DNA of 12,762 nt from an uncultured Tolumonas sp. (GTDB lineage Bacteria; Pseudomonadota; Gammaproteobacteria; Enterobacterales; Aeromonadaceae), in the NCBI GenBank assembly GCA_903931645.1, contig CAIZDF010000267.1:1-12762 (forward strand). Reading direction: 5' to 3'. Position numbers and translations under genes: made by a program. Positions 1 through 8,186 of the stretch are shown here, piece by piece; within the stretch, counting starts at the first letter, position 1; each line of letters opens with the position of its first letter. The notes below the pieces were generated by a model. It worked only from the letters and a program-made list of their open reading frames with translations. It did not search any database and had not been told where the DNA came from.

Positions 1-666
1 CAAAATGGTGGAAATGTCGGTATTGGTTTTGCTATACCATCCAATATGGTCAGCGATCTGTCTGAACAGATCCTGAAATACTGTGAAGTGCGTCGGGGGG
101 TGCTGGGTATCATGGGTGGCGAACTCACCCCTGATCTGGCCAAAGCCTTTGGAACTGACAAACAGCAAGGTGCTTTCGTTAACCAGGTTATGCCACATTC
201 TGCCGCTGATAATGCAGGGATCAAACCCGGCGACATTATCGTGAAGCTAAACGGTAAAGCTGTTCGCTCATTTGGTGAATTGCGAGCTAATATCGCCACT
301 ATGGGTGCAGGTAAAACCGTGACACTGGGTCTGATCCGGGATGGCAAAGAACAGGAAGTGAATGTCACGCTAAAACAAGCAGATTTGACAGAAACGAAGG
401 CCAGCGTTCTTCATCCGGCTCTTGAGGGGGCGACACTGGGTAATACGGAACCTAGCGCTGATATGACGGGTGTTGTGATCACCAAGCTGGAAGAACATTC
501 TGCAGCTGCAAAAGCGGGCTTGCAAAAAGGTGATGTGATCATTGGTGTCAATCGTACTCGTATCGCCACACTACAAGAACTGCAGGCTGCGATGAAAAAT
601 CATAGCGATATTCTGGCCTTGAATATCCGTCGTGGTAACGCAACTTTGTATCTGGTTCTGCGATAA
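1..666 (+). CDS. degQ: Periplasmic serine endoprotease DegQ, 3' part (protease C-terminus plus two PDZ domains)
   Basis: The reading frame is open from base 1, so the gene begins before the window; 221 residues and the stop are present. The first residues (NGGNVGIGFAIPSN) are the end of the trypsin-like protease domain of the DegP/DegQ (HtrA) family. Two PDZ domains follow. PDZ1 spans about residues 35-125 and includes GAFVNQV and GIKPGDIIVKLNG. PDZ2 spans about 150-221, with GVVITKL and GLQKGDVII, and ends in a short hydrophobic strand. Known of the family: a periplasmic protease and chaperone that degrades misfolded envelope proteins and assembles into cage-like oligomers. The catalytic triad and signal peptide lie outside the window. 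I prefer DegQ over DegP because degS follows directly, as in E. coli, but the loop that would separate them is not visible. Family membership is very secure and the paralogue is fairly secure. Confidence 0.9.
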   Translation, partial: QNGGNVGIGFAIPSNMVSDLSEQILKYCEVRRGVLGIMGGELTPDLAKAFGTDKQQGAFVNQVMPHSAADNAGIKPGDIIVKLNGKAVRSFGELRANIATMGAGKTVTLGLIRDGKEQEVNVTLKQADLTETKASVLHPALEGATLGNTEPSADMTGVVITKLEEHSAAAKAGLQKGDVIIGVNRTRIATLQELQAAMKNHSDILALNIRRGNATLYLVLR

Positions 667-672
667 CCAATC

Positions 673-700
673 TGGCCTGCAGCACCGTCTCTGCAGGCCA
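673..700 (+). terminator. Hairpin between degQ and degS, possible weak terminator
   Basis: A perfect 10-bp inverted repeat (TGGCCTGCAG at 673-682, CTGCAGGCCA at 691-700) encloses an 8-base loop just after the degQ stop. The following bases are only moderately T-rich (TCTTCC), so it is not a textbook intrinsic terminator. It could attenuate read-through into degS or protect the 3' end of degQ mRNA. Confidence 0.4.
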
Positions 701-741
701 TCTTCCTGAAAGATATGCTATTCTCTTCATTCTGATGAATG

Positions 742-747
742 AGGAGG
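742..747 (+). promoter_or_regulatory. Shine-Dalgarno deciding the degS start
   Basis: AGGAGG lies 5 bases upstream of ATG 753. The alternative in-frame ATG at 735 has no comparable site and would add six acidic residues before the membrane anchor, so 753 is the better start. Confidence 0.75.
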
Positions 748-752
748 AGCCT

Positions 753-1853
753 ATGTTAATTTCGGCCTTACGTTATATCGGCAAAGCCGTGCTGTTAGGG
801 CTGTTGCTTGCAGGTTTACTTGTTTGGGCCCCTCGCCTGCATCTCCTGAATTTGGGCACTTCCGATCCACACAATGCTCCCGCACTGAGTTATGCCTATG
901 CCGCGAGCCAGGCAGGCCCTGCCGTAGTTAACATTTATACCCGCAGTTTCCAGCATTCCGCCCTGAATGATACGAAAGAATTGTTACCGCAAAGTCTGGG
1001 GTCGGGTGTGATCATGAGTCGCCGGGGTTATGTACTGACGAACTACCACGTTATCTCTGATGCGGATCAGATTATTGTCGCACTACAAGATGGTCGGATC
1101 CTGTCTGCCGAACTGGTCGGTGCTGATGTACCAACTGATTTGGCCGTACTGTCTATTACCGCCGATAACTTACCGGAAATGCCACAAGACCCTCAATTGT
1201 CCCCGCTGGTGGGTGATGTCGTGCTTGCCATTGGTAACCCCTATAACGTTGGGCAGACGATTACACAAGGCATCATCAGTGCTACTGGGCGAGTTGGCTT
1301 AAGCACTATGGGCCCCGACAGTAATGGTCGTCAGGATCTACTGCAAACAGACGCTGCAATTAACTCAGGTAATTCGGGTGGCGCATTAGTGAATACCCGG
1401 GGTGAATTAGTCGGCATTAACGCCGGCGCTTATCATCTGGGAACATCGCAGGAAGGTTATGGCATCAGTTTTGCCATTCCCTATAAGCTGGCAAAACGGA
1501 TCATGAATGAACTCATTACACACGGTCGAGTAAAGCGCGGTTATGTTGGCATCTCAAGTGTACAAATCGACTCGGTCACCGCTAAGCTGCAGAATGATCA
1601 AGTATCGCAAGGCTTAGTGATTGAAAATATGGACAACGATGGGCCAGCCGTCAAAGGTGGTTTACAACATGGCGATCTGTTATTACAAATCAATGATAAG
1701 CCAATCAACAATGTTCGTGACGCCATGGACATCATTGCCGAAATGCAGCCAGGCACAAAAGCGAAATTCACTATTTTGCGTGATGGTAAACAGCAAGTGC
1801 ATACCATTACAGTGGAAGAAGATACTCGGTTTAGTAAAGCCAATACGCATTAA
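753..1853 (+). CDS. degS: Membrane-anchored site-1 serine protease DegS, trigger of the sigma-E response
   Basis: DegS is anchored in the inner membrane with its protease facing the periplasm. It cleaves the anti-sigma factor RseA when its PDZ domain binds C-termini of unfolded porins. The protein has 366 residues, against about 355 in E. coli. I chose ATG 753 over the in-frame ATG at 735: AGGAGG at 742-747 sits 5 bases before 753, and the protein then begins directly with its anchor. A single hydrophobic segment covers about residues 11-26. The catalytic triad is visible: H99 in TNYHVIS, D129 in PTDLAVL and S208 in NSGNSGGAL. One C-terminal PDZ domain runs from about 265 to 355, with GLVIEN and GGLQHGDLLLQIN. 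A single PDZ plus an uncleaved N-terminal anchor separates DegS from DegP/DegQ. It follows degQ by 86 bases and converges on murA. A separate promoter is likely but I could not define one. Confidence 0.95.
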   Translation: MLISALRYIGKAVLLGLLLAGLLVWAPRLHLLNLGTSDPHNAPALSYAYAASQAGPAVVNIYTRSFQHSALNDTKELLPQSLGSGVIMSRRGYVLTNYHVISDADQIIVALQDGRILSAELVGADVPTDLAVLSITADNLPEMPQDPQLSPLVGDVVLAIGNPYNVGQTITQGIISATGRVGLSTMGPDSNGRQDLLQTDAAINSGNSGGALVNTRGELVGINAGAYHLGTSQEGYGISFAIPYKLAKRIMNELITHGRVKRGYVGISSVQIDSVTAKLQNDQVSQGLVIENMDNDGPAVKGGLQHGDLLLQINDKPINNVRDAMDIIAEMQPGTKAKFTILRDGKQQVHTITVEEDTRFSKANTH

Positions 1854-1855
1854 TA

Positions 1856-1883
1856 AATAAAGGCACCCAAGGGTGCCTTTATT
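1856..1883. terminator. Bidirectional intrinsic terminator between convergent degS and murA
   Basis: AATAAAGGCACCC (1856-1868) is perfectly complementary to GGGTGCCTTTATT (1871-1883), separated by AA. The stem centre is GC-rich and both outer arms are A/T-rich, so each strand offers a U-rich tract after a stable stem. It begins 3 bases after the degS stop and ends 22 bases from the murA stop, so it can serve both transcripts. Confidence 0.9.
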
Positions 1884-1905
1884 CTATATCAAAACTAAAT
1901 AAGCG

Positions 1906-3177
<1,272 letters not shown>

Positions 3178-3214
3178 TCAATATTCAGGTTTTATGAGGC
3201 GACTACATCGCTTC

Positions 3215-3469
3215 TTAAAAACCGTTCAGTTTCCGATCGCGTTGCCACTCTTCTGGTGTGAACGCCTTGATACTCAGAGCATGGATAGCGTTACTGGCAA
3301 TCTGCTCAGTTAACGGAGCATAAATTGTCTGCTGTTTTTTGACCCGGCTCATACCGGCAAACAGTGCGGAAACGGCAATGACCTGAAAGTGACCATTGTC
3401 ACCCTGTACATATAACTCGTCCAGCGCGAGAGCGGCCCGAAGAATACTCTCAATCTCGGTTGGATGCAT
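3215..3469 (-). CDS. ibaG: BolA-family protein IbaG (YrbA)
   Basis: IbaG is a small BolA-family protein. Known of the family: BolA proteins bind [2Fe-2S] clusters together with monothiol glutaredoxins, and IbaG is linked to acid stress. I take the start at ATG 3469, giving 84 residues, the same length as E. coli IbaG. A longer in-frame extension would run back into mlaB and carry no homologous residues. The BolA core is clear: HFQVIAVS (from H27), then the stretch [17 protein letters not shown], and a C-terminal [11 protein letters not shown] followed by RDRKLNGF, nearly identical to the E. coli ending. It sits 13 bases after mlaB and 49 before murA in the same operon. Its ribosome-binding site is weak (CGAGAAAT), which suggests coupling to mlaB translation. 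Confidence 0.93.
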   Translation of the reverse strand: MHPTEIESILRAALALDELYVQGDNGHFQVIAVSALFAGMSRVKKQQTIYAPLTEQIASNAIHALSIKAFTPEEWQRDRKLNGF

Positions 3470-3482
3470 AATAATTTCTCGT

Positions 3483-3743
3483 TTATTGCAGTGAAACCAG
3501 ATCGAACAGTGCACTGACTCCATACAGTGAAATCAGTTGCACTAATTCAGGTGAAGCGCCCTGTATTGACAGGCGCTGATTATCCCGCAGACATGCTTGC
3601 GCCCATTTAACGAGGAACGCAACACCAGCGGAATCAATCTTATTAACAGAGCTAACATCAATGCTATTCTGCTGAAACAACGCGATACGCTCAGGCCACC
3701 AGATAGCGACCTGAGACGCATCTAGGTTTTCCGTCAATTTCAT
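3483..3743 (-). CDS. mlaB: Mla transporter STAS-domain subunit MlaB
   Basis: MlaB is the small cytoplasmic STAS-domain subunit of the inner-membrane MlaFEDB complex. It binds the ATPase MlaF and is needed for complex stability and activity. The protein has 86 residues, somewhat shorter than the 97 or so of E. coli MlaB. The STAS signature is visible as [17 protein letters not shown] at about residues 31-47. S38 occupies the place of the functionally important threonine (T52) of E. coli MlaB, a conservative change typical of STAS domains. Its ATG overlaps the mlaC stop by four bases (ATGA), so the two are probably translationally coupled; no strong Shine-Dalgarno is seen. Sequence similarity to E. 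coli MlaB is low, so operon position carries much of the assignment. Confidence 0.9.
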   Translation of the reverse strand: MKLTENLDASQVAIWWPERIALFQQNSIDVSSVNKIDSAGVAFLVKWAQACLRDNQRLSIQGASPELVQLISLYGVSALFDLVSLQ

Positions 3744-4378
3744 GACTGCTTGCCAGGTAATGTGGCTGGTTGACGATTATGTTCTTCCAGCATGCTGCTG
3801 ACACTATCAATACCTTTTTGGCGAATTGAACCACCCAATTCAGATTGTTTCGACGATAACAAACTCACGCCTTCGGCAATCATATCAAACACTTTCCATT
3901 CCCCGGTTTTGCTATTTTTACGCAGTTGGAACACAACATTGATTTCCGGTTTTTCTGGATCCAATACAGTTACTTTCACTGAAACTTCTTTTTTCTCATC
4001 CAGCGGTTGGCTGGATTCGACTTTTATCTGCTGCTTGTCATATTTACCCAGCGCGTCGGCATAGGTCGCCACGATATAATCGGTAAAGGCTTTAACAAAA
4101 CGATCCCGTTGCGGTGGTGTAGTATTTTTTAGCTCTTGGCCAATTACCTTGTAGGCGGCAAATTTGTTGTCCACATATGGCAACAACTCTTCACGAACAA
4201 TGGTACGCAGGTGATTAGGATCTTGCCGCACTTGAGGTGCATCATGCTCAAGACGGGTAAATGTCTTCCCGGCGGCATCTTTCACCAGCGAATACGGATC
4301 TTGTGCATTAATAGCAAATGACTGCGCTGAAAACAGCATCAACAGAACAGTTGCACTACGGCTTAACCACTTAAACAT
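3740..4378 (-). CDS. mlaC: Periplasmic phospholipid-binding shuttle MlaC
   Basis: MlaC carries phospholipid through the periplasm between the outer-membrane MlaA-porin complex and the inner-membrane MlaFEDB complex. I chose ATG 4378 because AAGGAG (complement of 4386-4391) stands 7 bases upstream and the protein then starts with a classic signal peptide: MFKWLSR, a hydrophobic core and AQSFA, with cleavage likely after A22. An in-frame extension to 4474 would overlap mlaD and bury the signal peptide. The precursor has 212 residues, against 211 in E. coli. The mature part matches the MlaC (Tol-Tol-Ttg2) family, including DPYSLVKDAAGKTF, a helical region with LPYVDNKFAAYKVIGQ, and a sheet region ending in GEWKVFDMIAEGVSLL. 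It lies 19 bases after mlaD and overlaps mlaB by 4. Confidence 0.96.
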   Translation of the reverse strand: MFKWLSRSATVLLMLFSAQSFAINAQDPYSLVKDAAGKTFTRLEHDAPQVRQDPNHLRTIVREELLPYVDNKFAAYKVIGQELKNTTPPQRDRFVKAFTDYIVATYADALGKYDKQQIKVESSQPLDEKKEVSVKVTVLDPEKPEINVVFQLRKNSKTGEWKVFDMIAEGVSLLSSKQSELGGSIRQKGIDSVSSMLEEHNRQPATLPGKQS

Positions 4379-4397
4379 TGAGTGACTCCTTAAACTT

Positions 4398-4913
4398 TTA
4401 CTTATTCGTATTTTCTGCGGCTGATGTCTGATTGCCAGACTTACCATTCGACTGCCCGTAAACAAATTTACCAATCAAGTCTTCCAGTACTAATGCTGAT
4501 TTGGTATCCGTGATCGAATCACCATTCTTCAGCATCGAGGTACCTATTTCTTCATCCGAAAAACCTGGCGTCAGCGCGATATATTGTTCACCTAACAAGC
4601 CTGATGTTCTGATGGCCGCGGTACTGGTATCAGATAGCTGGTTGTATTTCCTATCGATCAGCATTTCTACTTTTGGCGTAAAGGTTTTGGCATCGATAGA
4701 AACATTTGCAATGCGCCCCACCACAACACCGCCAATTTTGACCGGTGCCCGAATTTTCAGGCTACCAATGTTATCAAAACTGGCATACACGGCATATGTA
4801 TCACCCTGACTGCCAAAGCTCAATCCCGCCACCTTCAGTGCCAGCATTACACCGGCAAAAATACCGGCCAACATGAAACATCCCACCAGAAACTCAACTT
4901 TACTGAACTTCAT
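4398..4913 (-). CDS. mlaD: Mla substrate-binding MCE-domain protein MlaD
   Basis: MlaD is anchored in the inner membrane by one helix and forms a periplasmic hexameric ring of MCE domains that passes lipid between MlaE and MlaC. It has 171 residues from ATG 4913 (E. coli 183). An N-terminal membrane helix covers about residues 8-28. The MCE domain runs from about 38 to 117, with YAVYASFDNIGSL, PVKIGGVVVGRI and SGLLGEQYIALTPG. A C-terminal helix, LVLEDLIGKFVYG (141-153), is followed by a polar tail. The start is a choice between GTG 4922, which overlaps the mlaE stop as GTGA, and ATG 4913. I favour 4913 because AGGTGA (complement of 4919-4924) stands 5 bases upstream of it, whereas the GTG has no such site. 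The choice changes only three residues. Confidence 0.95.
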   Translation of the reverse strand: MKFSKVEFLVGCFMLAGIFAGVMLALKVAGLSFGSQGDTYAVYASFDNIGSLKIRAPVKIGGVVVGRIANVSIDAKTFTPKVEMLIDRKYNQLSDTSTAAIRTSGLLGEQYIALTPGFSDEEIGTSMLKNGDSITDTKSALVLEDLIGKFVYGQSNGKSGNQTSAAENTNK

Positions 4914-4918
4914 TGTAC

Positions 4919-5698
4919 TCACCTGAACATGACGGCTGTCATTACAAAATCCAATCCTAATACCAGCAACGAGGCATGAACTACGGTTCGCGTAGTCGCC
5001 TGACTGATCCCCGCTGCCGTAGGCAGACTATCGTAACCATTAAACAATGCGACCCAGGTAACGGCCAGTGCGAATACAATGGCTTTATAAATTCCCTGGA
5101 CAATATCTTTATCCCAATCCACCGATGCTTGCATTGATGACCAAAAGCCACCTTCATCCGCGCCCAGCCAGTCAACACCCACCAGCTTGCCACCAATGAT
5201 GCCAATAAAACAAAACATCAGCGATAACAGCGGCAGGCTGATAGCACCAGCCCAAAAACGGGGTGACACAATCCGTCGCAACGGATCAATTGCCATCATT
5301 TCCAAACTGCTCAACTGTTCGGTGGCTTTCATTAGCCCAATTTCGGCCGTTAATGCCGAGCCAGCACGCCCTGCAAATAATAGTGCAGTAACAACCGGCC
5401 CCAATTCACGTAATAAAGAGAGCGCCACCAGCGGGCCTAACGAGGCTTCAGCACCGAAATCCACCAGCACCCGATAACCTTGTAAGCCAAGCACCATGCC
5501 GATAAATAAGCCCGAGACCAAAATGATCAATACGGACTCGACACCCACAACATAAAGTTGCTGTATTAATAACGGAAAATGTTTTCTTGGTTCCGGACGG
5601 CCAATCAATGCCTGATACAGCATGATACCGGCGCGCCCGATAGCAGTTAGGCTCTGAATGCCACGTCGTCCGAGACGACAGATAAAATCCACCAACAT
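4919..5698 (-). CDS. mlaE: Mla phospholipid transporter permease MlaE
   Basis: MlaE is the inner-membrane permease of the MlaFEDB ABC-type lipid transporter and forms the central lipid cavity as a dimer. It has 259 residues, against 260 in E. coli. Hydrophobic segments lie at about 46-76, 86-110, 147-175, 203-219 and 241-258. The family's conserved segment, [15 protein letters not shown] followed by [15 protein letters not shown] (about 99-128), is the part expected to contact the ATPase. An amphipathic N-terminal helix with several arginines precedes the first membrane segment. Its ATG 5698 abuts the mlaF stop (TAA then ATG, no gap), and AGGA 7 bases upstream lies inside the mlaF end. These points indicate tight coupling within the operon. 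Confidence 0.97.
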   Translation of the reverse strand: MLVDFICRLGRRGIQSLTAIGRAGIMLYQALIGRPEPRKHFPLLIQQLYVVGVESVLIILVSGLFIGMVLGLQGYRVLVDFGAEASLGPLVALSLLRELGPVVTALLFAGRAGSALTAEIGLMKATEQLSSLEMMAIDPLRRIVSPRFWAGAISLPLLSLMFCFIGIIGGKLVGVDWLGADEGGFWSSMQASVDWDKDIVQGIYKAIVFALAVTWVALFNGYDSLPTAAGISQATTRTVVHASLLVLGLDFVMTAVMFR

Positions 5699-6487
5699 TT
5701 ACAATTCCTGTAACAATTCAATGGCTGGATAGTGGAACGGTACCGGACCATCCGGTAACCCCTGGACAAACTGCACCACTTCCGGATTACCTTCCCGGCG
5801 CAACTCTTCCGGTGATCCCTGCGCAACAATCTGATGGTTAGCAATCAGATAGACATAATCGGCAATACTCATCACTTCAGCGACATCATGCGACACGATC
5901 ACCGAGGTAATTCCGAGCGATTGATTTAACTCACGGATCAGTTTAACCAGCACCGCCATGGTGATCGGATCTTGCCCTGCGAATGGCTCATCATACATGA
6001 TCAATTCAGGATCTAATGCAATTGCGCGCGCCAGTGCTGCTCGTCGTGCCATACCACCTGACAGTTGTGATGGCATCATCTCTGCTGCACCACGTAAACC
6101 CACTGATTCCAGCTTCATTAACACCAATGTGCGAATGATCTCTTCCGGTAAGCGAGTATGTTCGCGTAACGGATACGCGACGTTGTCAAACACACTAATG
6201 CCACTGAACAATGCGCCACTTTGAAATAACATGCTCATTCGTTTACGAATGTCATACAAATCGCGTCGTTTCAATTTGGGAATATCAACCCCGTCAAACA
6301 GGATCCGCCCTTGATCGGGTTTGATCTGGCCGCCAATCAGCCGCAGCAACGTCGTTTTACCAATCCCGCTCGGCCCCATCAGGGCGGTAATTTTACCTTT
6401 CGGAATATCCAGGCTGATATTGTCGTAAAGCAACCGTTCGCCGTGGCTAAAACTCAAGCCTCGGATCTGGATCAATGAATCACTCAC
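5699..6487 (-). CDS. mlaF: Mla phospholipid transporter ATPase MlaF
   Basis: MlaF is the cytoplasmic ABC ATPase that powers MlaFEDB. It has 262 residues (E. coli about 269). Motifs in order: Walker A GPSGIGKTT from residue 38 with K44, a Q-loop at Q89 in LFQSGALF, signature LSGGMARRAALARA from 142, Walker B ELIMYDEPFAGQDP with D166-E167, and the switch histidine H200 in VSHD. The C-terminal tail after about residue 240 corresponds to the extension that in E. coli embraces the MlaB subunit bound to the partner MlaF. The start is GTG 6487; GGAGGT (complement of 6491-6496) stands 3 bases upstream and no better start is available. It is the first gene of the minus-strand operon and faces away from kdsD across a 170-base divergent region. 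Confidence 0.97.
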   Translation of the reverse strand: MSDSLIQIRGLSFSHGERLLYDNISLDIPKGKITALMGPSGIGKTTLLRLIGGQIKPDQGRILFDGVDIPKLKRRDLYDIRKRMSMLFQSGALFSGISVFDNVAYPLREHTRLPEEIIRTLVLMKLESVGLRGAAEMMPSQLSGGMARRAALARAIALDPELIMYDEPFAGQDPITMAVLVKLIRELNQSLGITSVIVSHDVAEVMSIADYVYLIANHQIVAQGSPEELRREGNPEVVQFVQGLPDGPVPFHYPAIELLQEL

Positions 6488-6517
6488 GCAACCTCCGCTG
6501 ATAAACTTCTGTCAGCC

Positions 6518-6547
6518 ATTGTATATGTTGAAAATTATCGTCGCCAA
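6518..6547 (-). promoter_or_regulatory. Candidate sigma-70 promoter for the mla-ibaG-murA operon
   Basis: Reading the minus strand, TTGGCG (complement of 6542-6547, 4/6 match to the -35 box) is followed after 18 bases by TACAAT (complement of 6518-6523, 5/6 match to the -10 box). Transcription would start near 6511, leaving a leader of about 24 bases before the mlaF GTG. Position and spacing are right, but the -35 match is modest. Confidence 0.4.
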
Positions 6548-6549
6548 TT

Positions 6550-6573
6550 AAACAGGTTCCATCGAACCTGTTT
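6550..6573. other. Perfect palindrome in the mlaF/kdsD divergent region
   Basis: AAACAGGTTC (6550-6559) is the exact reverse complement of GAACCTGTTT (6564-6573), with the 4-base spacer CATC. It lies between the two outward-facing candidate promoters, just upstream of the mlaF -35 box. It could be an operator for a dimeric regulator or an RNA hairpin; neither neighbouring arm carries a long T tract, so a terminator is less likely. Confidence 0.6.
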
Positions 6574-6618
6574 TCAGGCAAAAAAAGTGCCGTTATCGCT
6601 TCTGGGCCGAGGTTTTCA

Positions 6619-6624
6619 TATAAT
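6619..6624 (+). promoter_or_regulatory. Candidate -10 box for kdsD
   Basis: A perfect TATAAT lies 33 bases upstream of the kdsD ATG. No convincing -35 hexamer appears at 16-18 bases upstream, so the promoter may need an activator, or the box may be fortuitous. A transcript would start near 6631 and include the AGAGG ribosome-binding site at 6646-6650. Confidence 0.4.
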
Positions 6625-6657
6625 GGGTTCTTGTGCAATACGCTCAGAGGACCGTCA

Positions 6658-7632
6658 ATGCCAACTAACTTCGATTTTCGCCAGTCCGCCCAACGTGTTT
6701 TACGCCTTGAATTGCAGGCGATTGAAGGGCTGTATCAAACACTGGACGAACAATTTACGCAAGCTTGCCAGCTGTTATTTTCCTGCCAAGGTAAAGTAGT
6801 CGTCATCGGAATGGGCAAATCAGGCCATATCGGTCGGAAGATGGCCGCGAGTTTTGCCAGTACCGGTACTCCCGCGTTTTTCGTTCATCCGGGAGAAGCC
6901 AGCCACGGCGATTTAGGTATGATCAGCAGCAATGATATTGTCATTGCCATCTCGAACTCCGGCGAAAGCAATGAAATATTAGCCGTATTACCGGTGATTA
7001 AACGCTGGGGGATTCCGCTGATCTGTATGACCAGCCGTCCGGAATCAACCATGGCAAAAGAAGCGGATATCCATCTGTGCCTGCACGTTGAACAAGAAGC
7101 CTGCCCGCTAGGTCTGGCCCCCACCTCCAGCACCACCGCCACATTGGTGCTTGGTGATGCATTGGCTGTGTCACTGCTGGAAGCGCGCGGTTTTACCCCG
7201 GATGATTTTGCCATGTCTCACCCCGGCGGAGCACTAGGACGCAAATTATTGCTGCGTAATGCCGATATTATGCATCAGGGCGAACTATTACCCACCGTAT
7301 CAGATAAAGCGACCGTCAGTGAAGCCTTATTAGAGATGAGCCGTAAAGGTCTGGGTATGACGGCGATTCTGGATACGCAAGGTACATTAGCAGGTATTTT
7401 CACCGATGGTGATTTACGTCGTATACTGGATCAACAACTGGATATACACACCACACCGATCACGAAGGTCATGACGGCCAATTGCATCACGGTGCCAGCT
7501 GAAATGTTGGTTGCGCAGTCGGTTAAACTGATGCAAGAGCGAAAAATTAACGCCTTGATCGTGTTAGACAAACAGCGTCATCCTGTCGGTGCGTTTAACA
7601 TGCATGATGTACTGAAAGCTGGAGTAGTATGA
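6658..7632 (+). CDS. kdsD: D-arabinose 5-phosphate isomerase KdsD
   Basis: KdsD interconverts D-ribulose 5-phosphate and D-arabinose 5-phosphate in the cytoplasm, the first step towards Kdo, the sugar linking lipid A to the LPS core. I chose ATG 6658, which has AGAGG 7 bases upstream; an in-frame TTG at 6631 is not supported. It has 324 residues (E. coli 328). The SIS domain spans about 35-185 with VVVIGMGKSGHIGRK. Residues equivalent to the E. coli catalytic set are present: K54, E106 in SGESNEI, E147 in EQEACPLGLAPTSST, and H188 in MSHPGGALGRKLL. Two CBS domains follow at about 204-262 and 270-324, including GIFTDGDLRR. It overlaps kdsC by four bases and opens the Kdo-Lpt operon. The neighbour yrbG, found before kdsD in E. 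coli, is absent here. Confidence 0.97.
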   Translation: MPTNFDFRQSAQRVLRLELQAIEGLYQTLDEQFTQACQLLFSCQGKVVVIGMGKSGHIGRKMAASFASTGTPAFFVHPGEASHGDLGMISSNDIVIAISNSGESNEILAVLPVIKRWGIPLICMTSRPESTMAKEADIHLCLHVEQEACPLGLAPTSSTTATLVLGDALAVSLLEARGFTPDDFAMSHPGGALGRKLLLRNADIMHQGELLPTVSDKATVSEALLEMSRKGLGMTAILDTQGTLAGIFTDGDLRRILDQQLDIHTTPITKVMTANCITVPAEMLVAQSVKLMQERKINALIVLDKQRHPVGAFNMHDVLKAGVV

Positions 7633-8186
7633 GCGATTACACTGACACGCCCTACGGACCGGTTGCCAACCAGATCCTGATACTGGCCTCCAAGATTCAA
7701 TTGCTGGTGTGTGATGTCGACGGCGTCTTGTCCGATGGTCGGATCTATATGGGTAATGCGGGTGAGGAATTAAAAACGTTCCACACCCACGATGGCTTTG
7801 GCATTAAAGCTTTGCTGAATGCCGGCATTGATGTCGCCGTGATCACGGGTCGGAATTCACAAATCGTTCAACGCCGGATGCAAGCGCTCGGTGTGCAGCA
7901 TATTTATCAAGGGCAAGGCAATAAGTTACCCGCTTTTGAAGACCTACTGGATAAACTGGACCTGATGGCATCACAAGCTGCCTACATCGGCGATGATGTC
8001 ATTGACCTGCCGGTGATGCACAGTGCGGCATTAGGTGTTGCGGTTGCCAATGCACACCCTTCAGTTTTACAACAAGCCGATTTAGTCACCCGTACCCGAG
8101 GTGGCGAAGGCGCAGTACGTGAAGTGTGTGATTTGATACTACAGGCGCGCGGGCAACTCGAAAGCGCACAAGGAACTTCAGTATGA
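7629..8186 (+). CDS. kdsC: 3-deoxy-D-manno-octulosonate 8-phosphate phosphatase KdsC
   Basis: KdsC hydrolyses Kdo 8-phosphate to Kdo and phosphate in the cytoplasm, two steps after KdsD in the same pathway. It has 185 residues (E. coli 188). It is a capless HAD-family phosphatase with all four motifs: CDVDGVLSDG (nucleophile D29, acid/base D31), VITGRNS (T73), K99 in GQGNKLPAF, and YIGDDVIDLPVM (D122, D123, for magnesium). Family members form tetramers that shape the active site using neighbouring subunits. The start ATGA overlaps the kdsD stop by four bases, with GGAG just upstream, and its own stop overlaps the lptC start in the same way. KdsA, the intervening enzyme of the pathway, is not in this window. 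Confidence 0.97.
   Translation: MSDYTDTPYGPVANQILILASKIQLLVCDVDGVLSDGRIYMGNAGEELKTFHTHDGFGIKALLNAGIDVAVITGRNSQIVQRRMQALGVQHIYQGQGNKLPAFEDLLDKLDLMASQAAYIGDDVIDLPVMHSAALGVAVANAHPSVLQQADLVTRTRGGEGAVREVCDLILQARGQLESAQGTSV

Noticed and set aside
3470..3523. N-terminal extension of IbaG by 18 residues
   Set aside because: It overlaps the end of mlaB and has no counterpart in the 84-residue IbaG family; ATG 3469 gives exactly that length.
4379..4474. N-terminal extension of MlaC by 32 residues
   Set aside because: It would overlap mlaD and bury a clear signal peptide; AAGGAG precedes ATG 4378, which is the better start.
5187..6224. Open frames on the plus strand opposite mlaE and mlaF
   Set aside because: They are shadows of strongly conserved genes on the other strand, rich in codon patterns mirrored from them, and have no recognisable domains or ribosome-binding sites.
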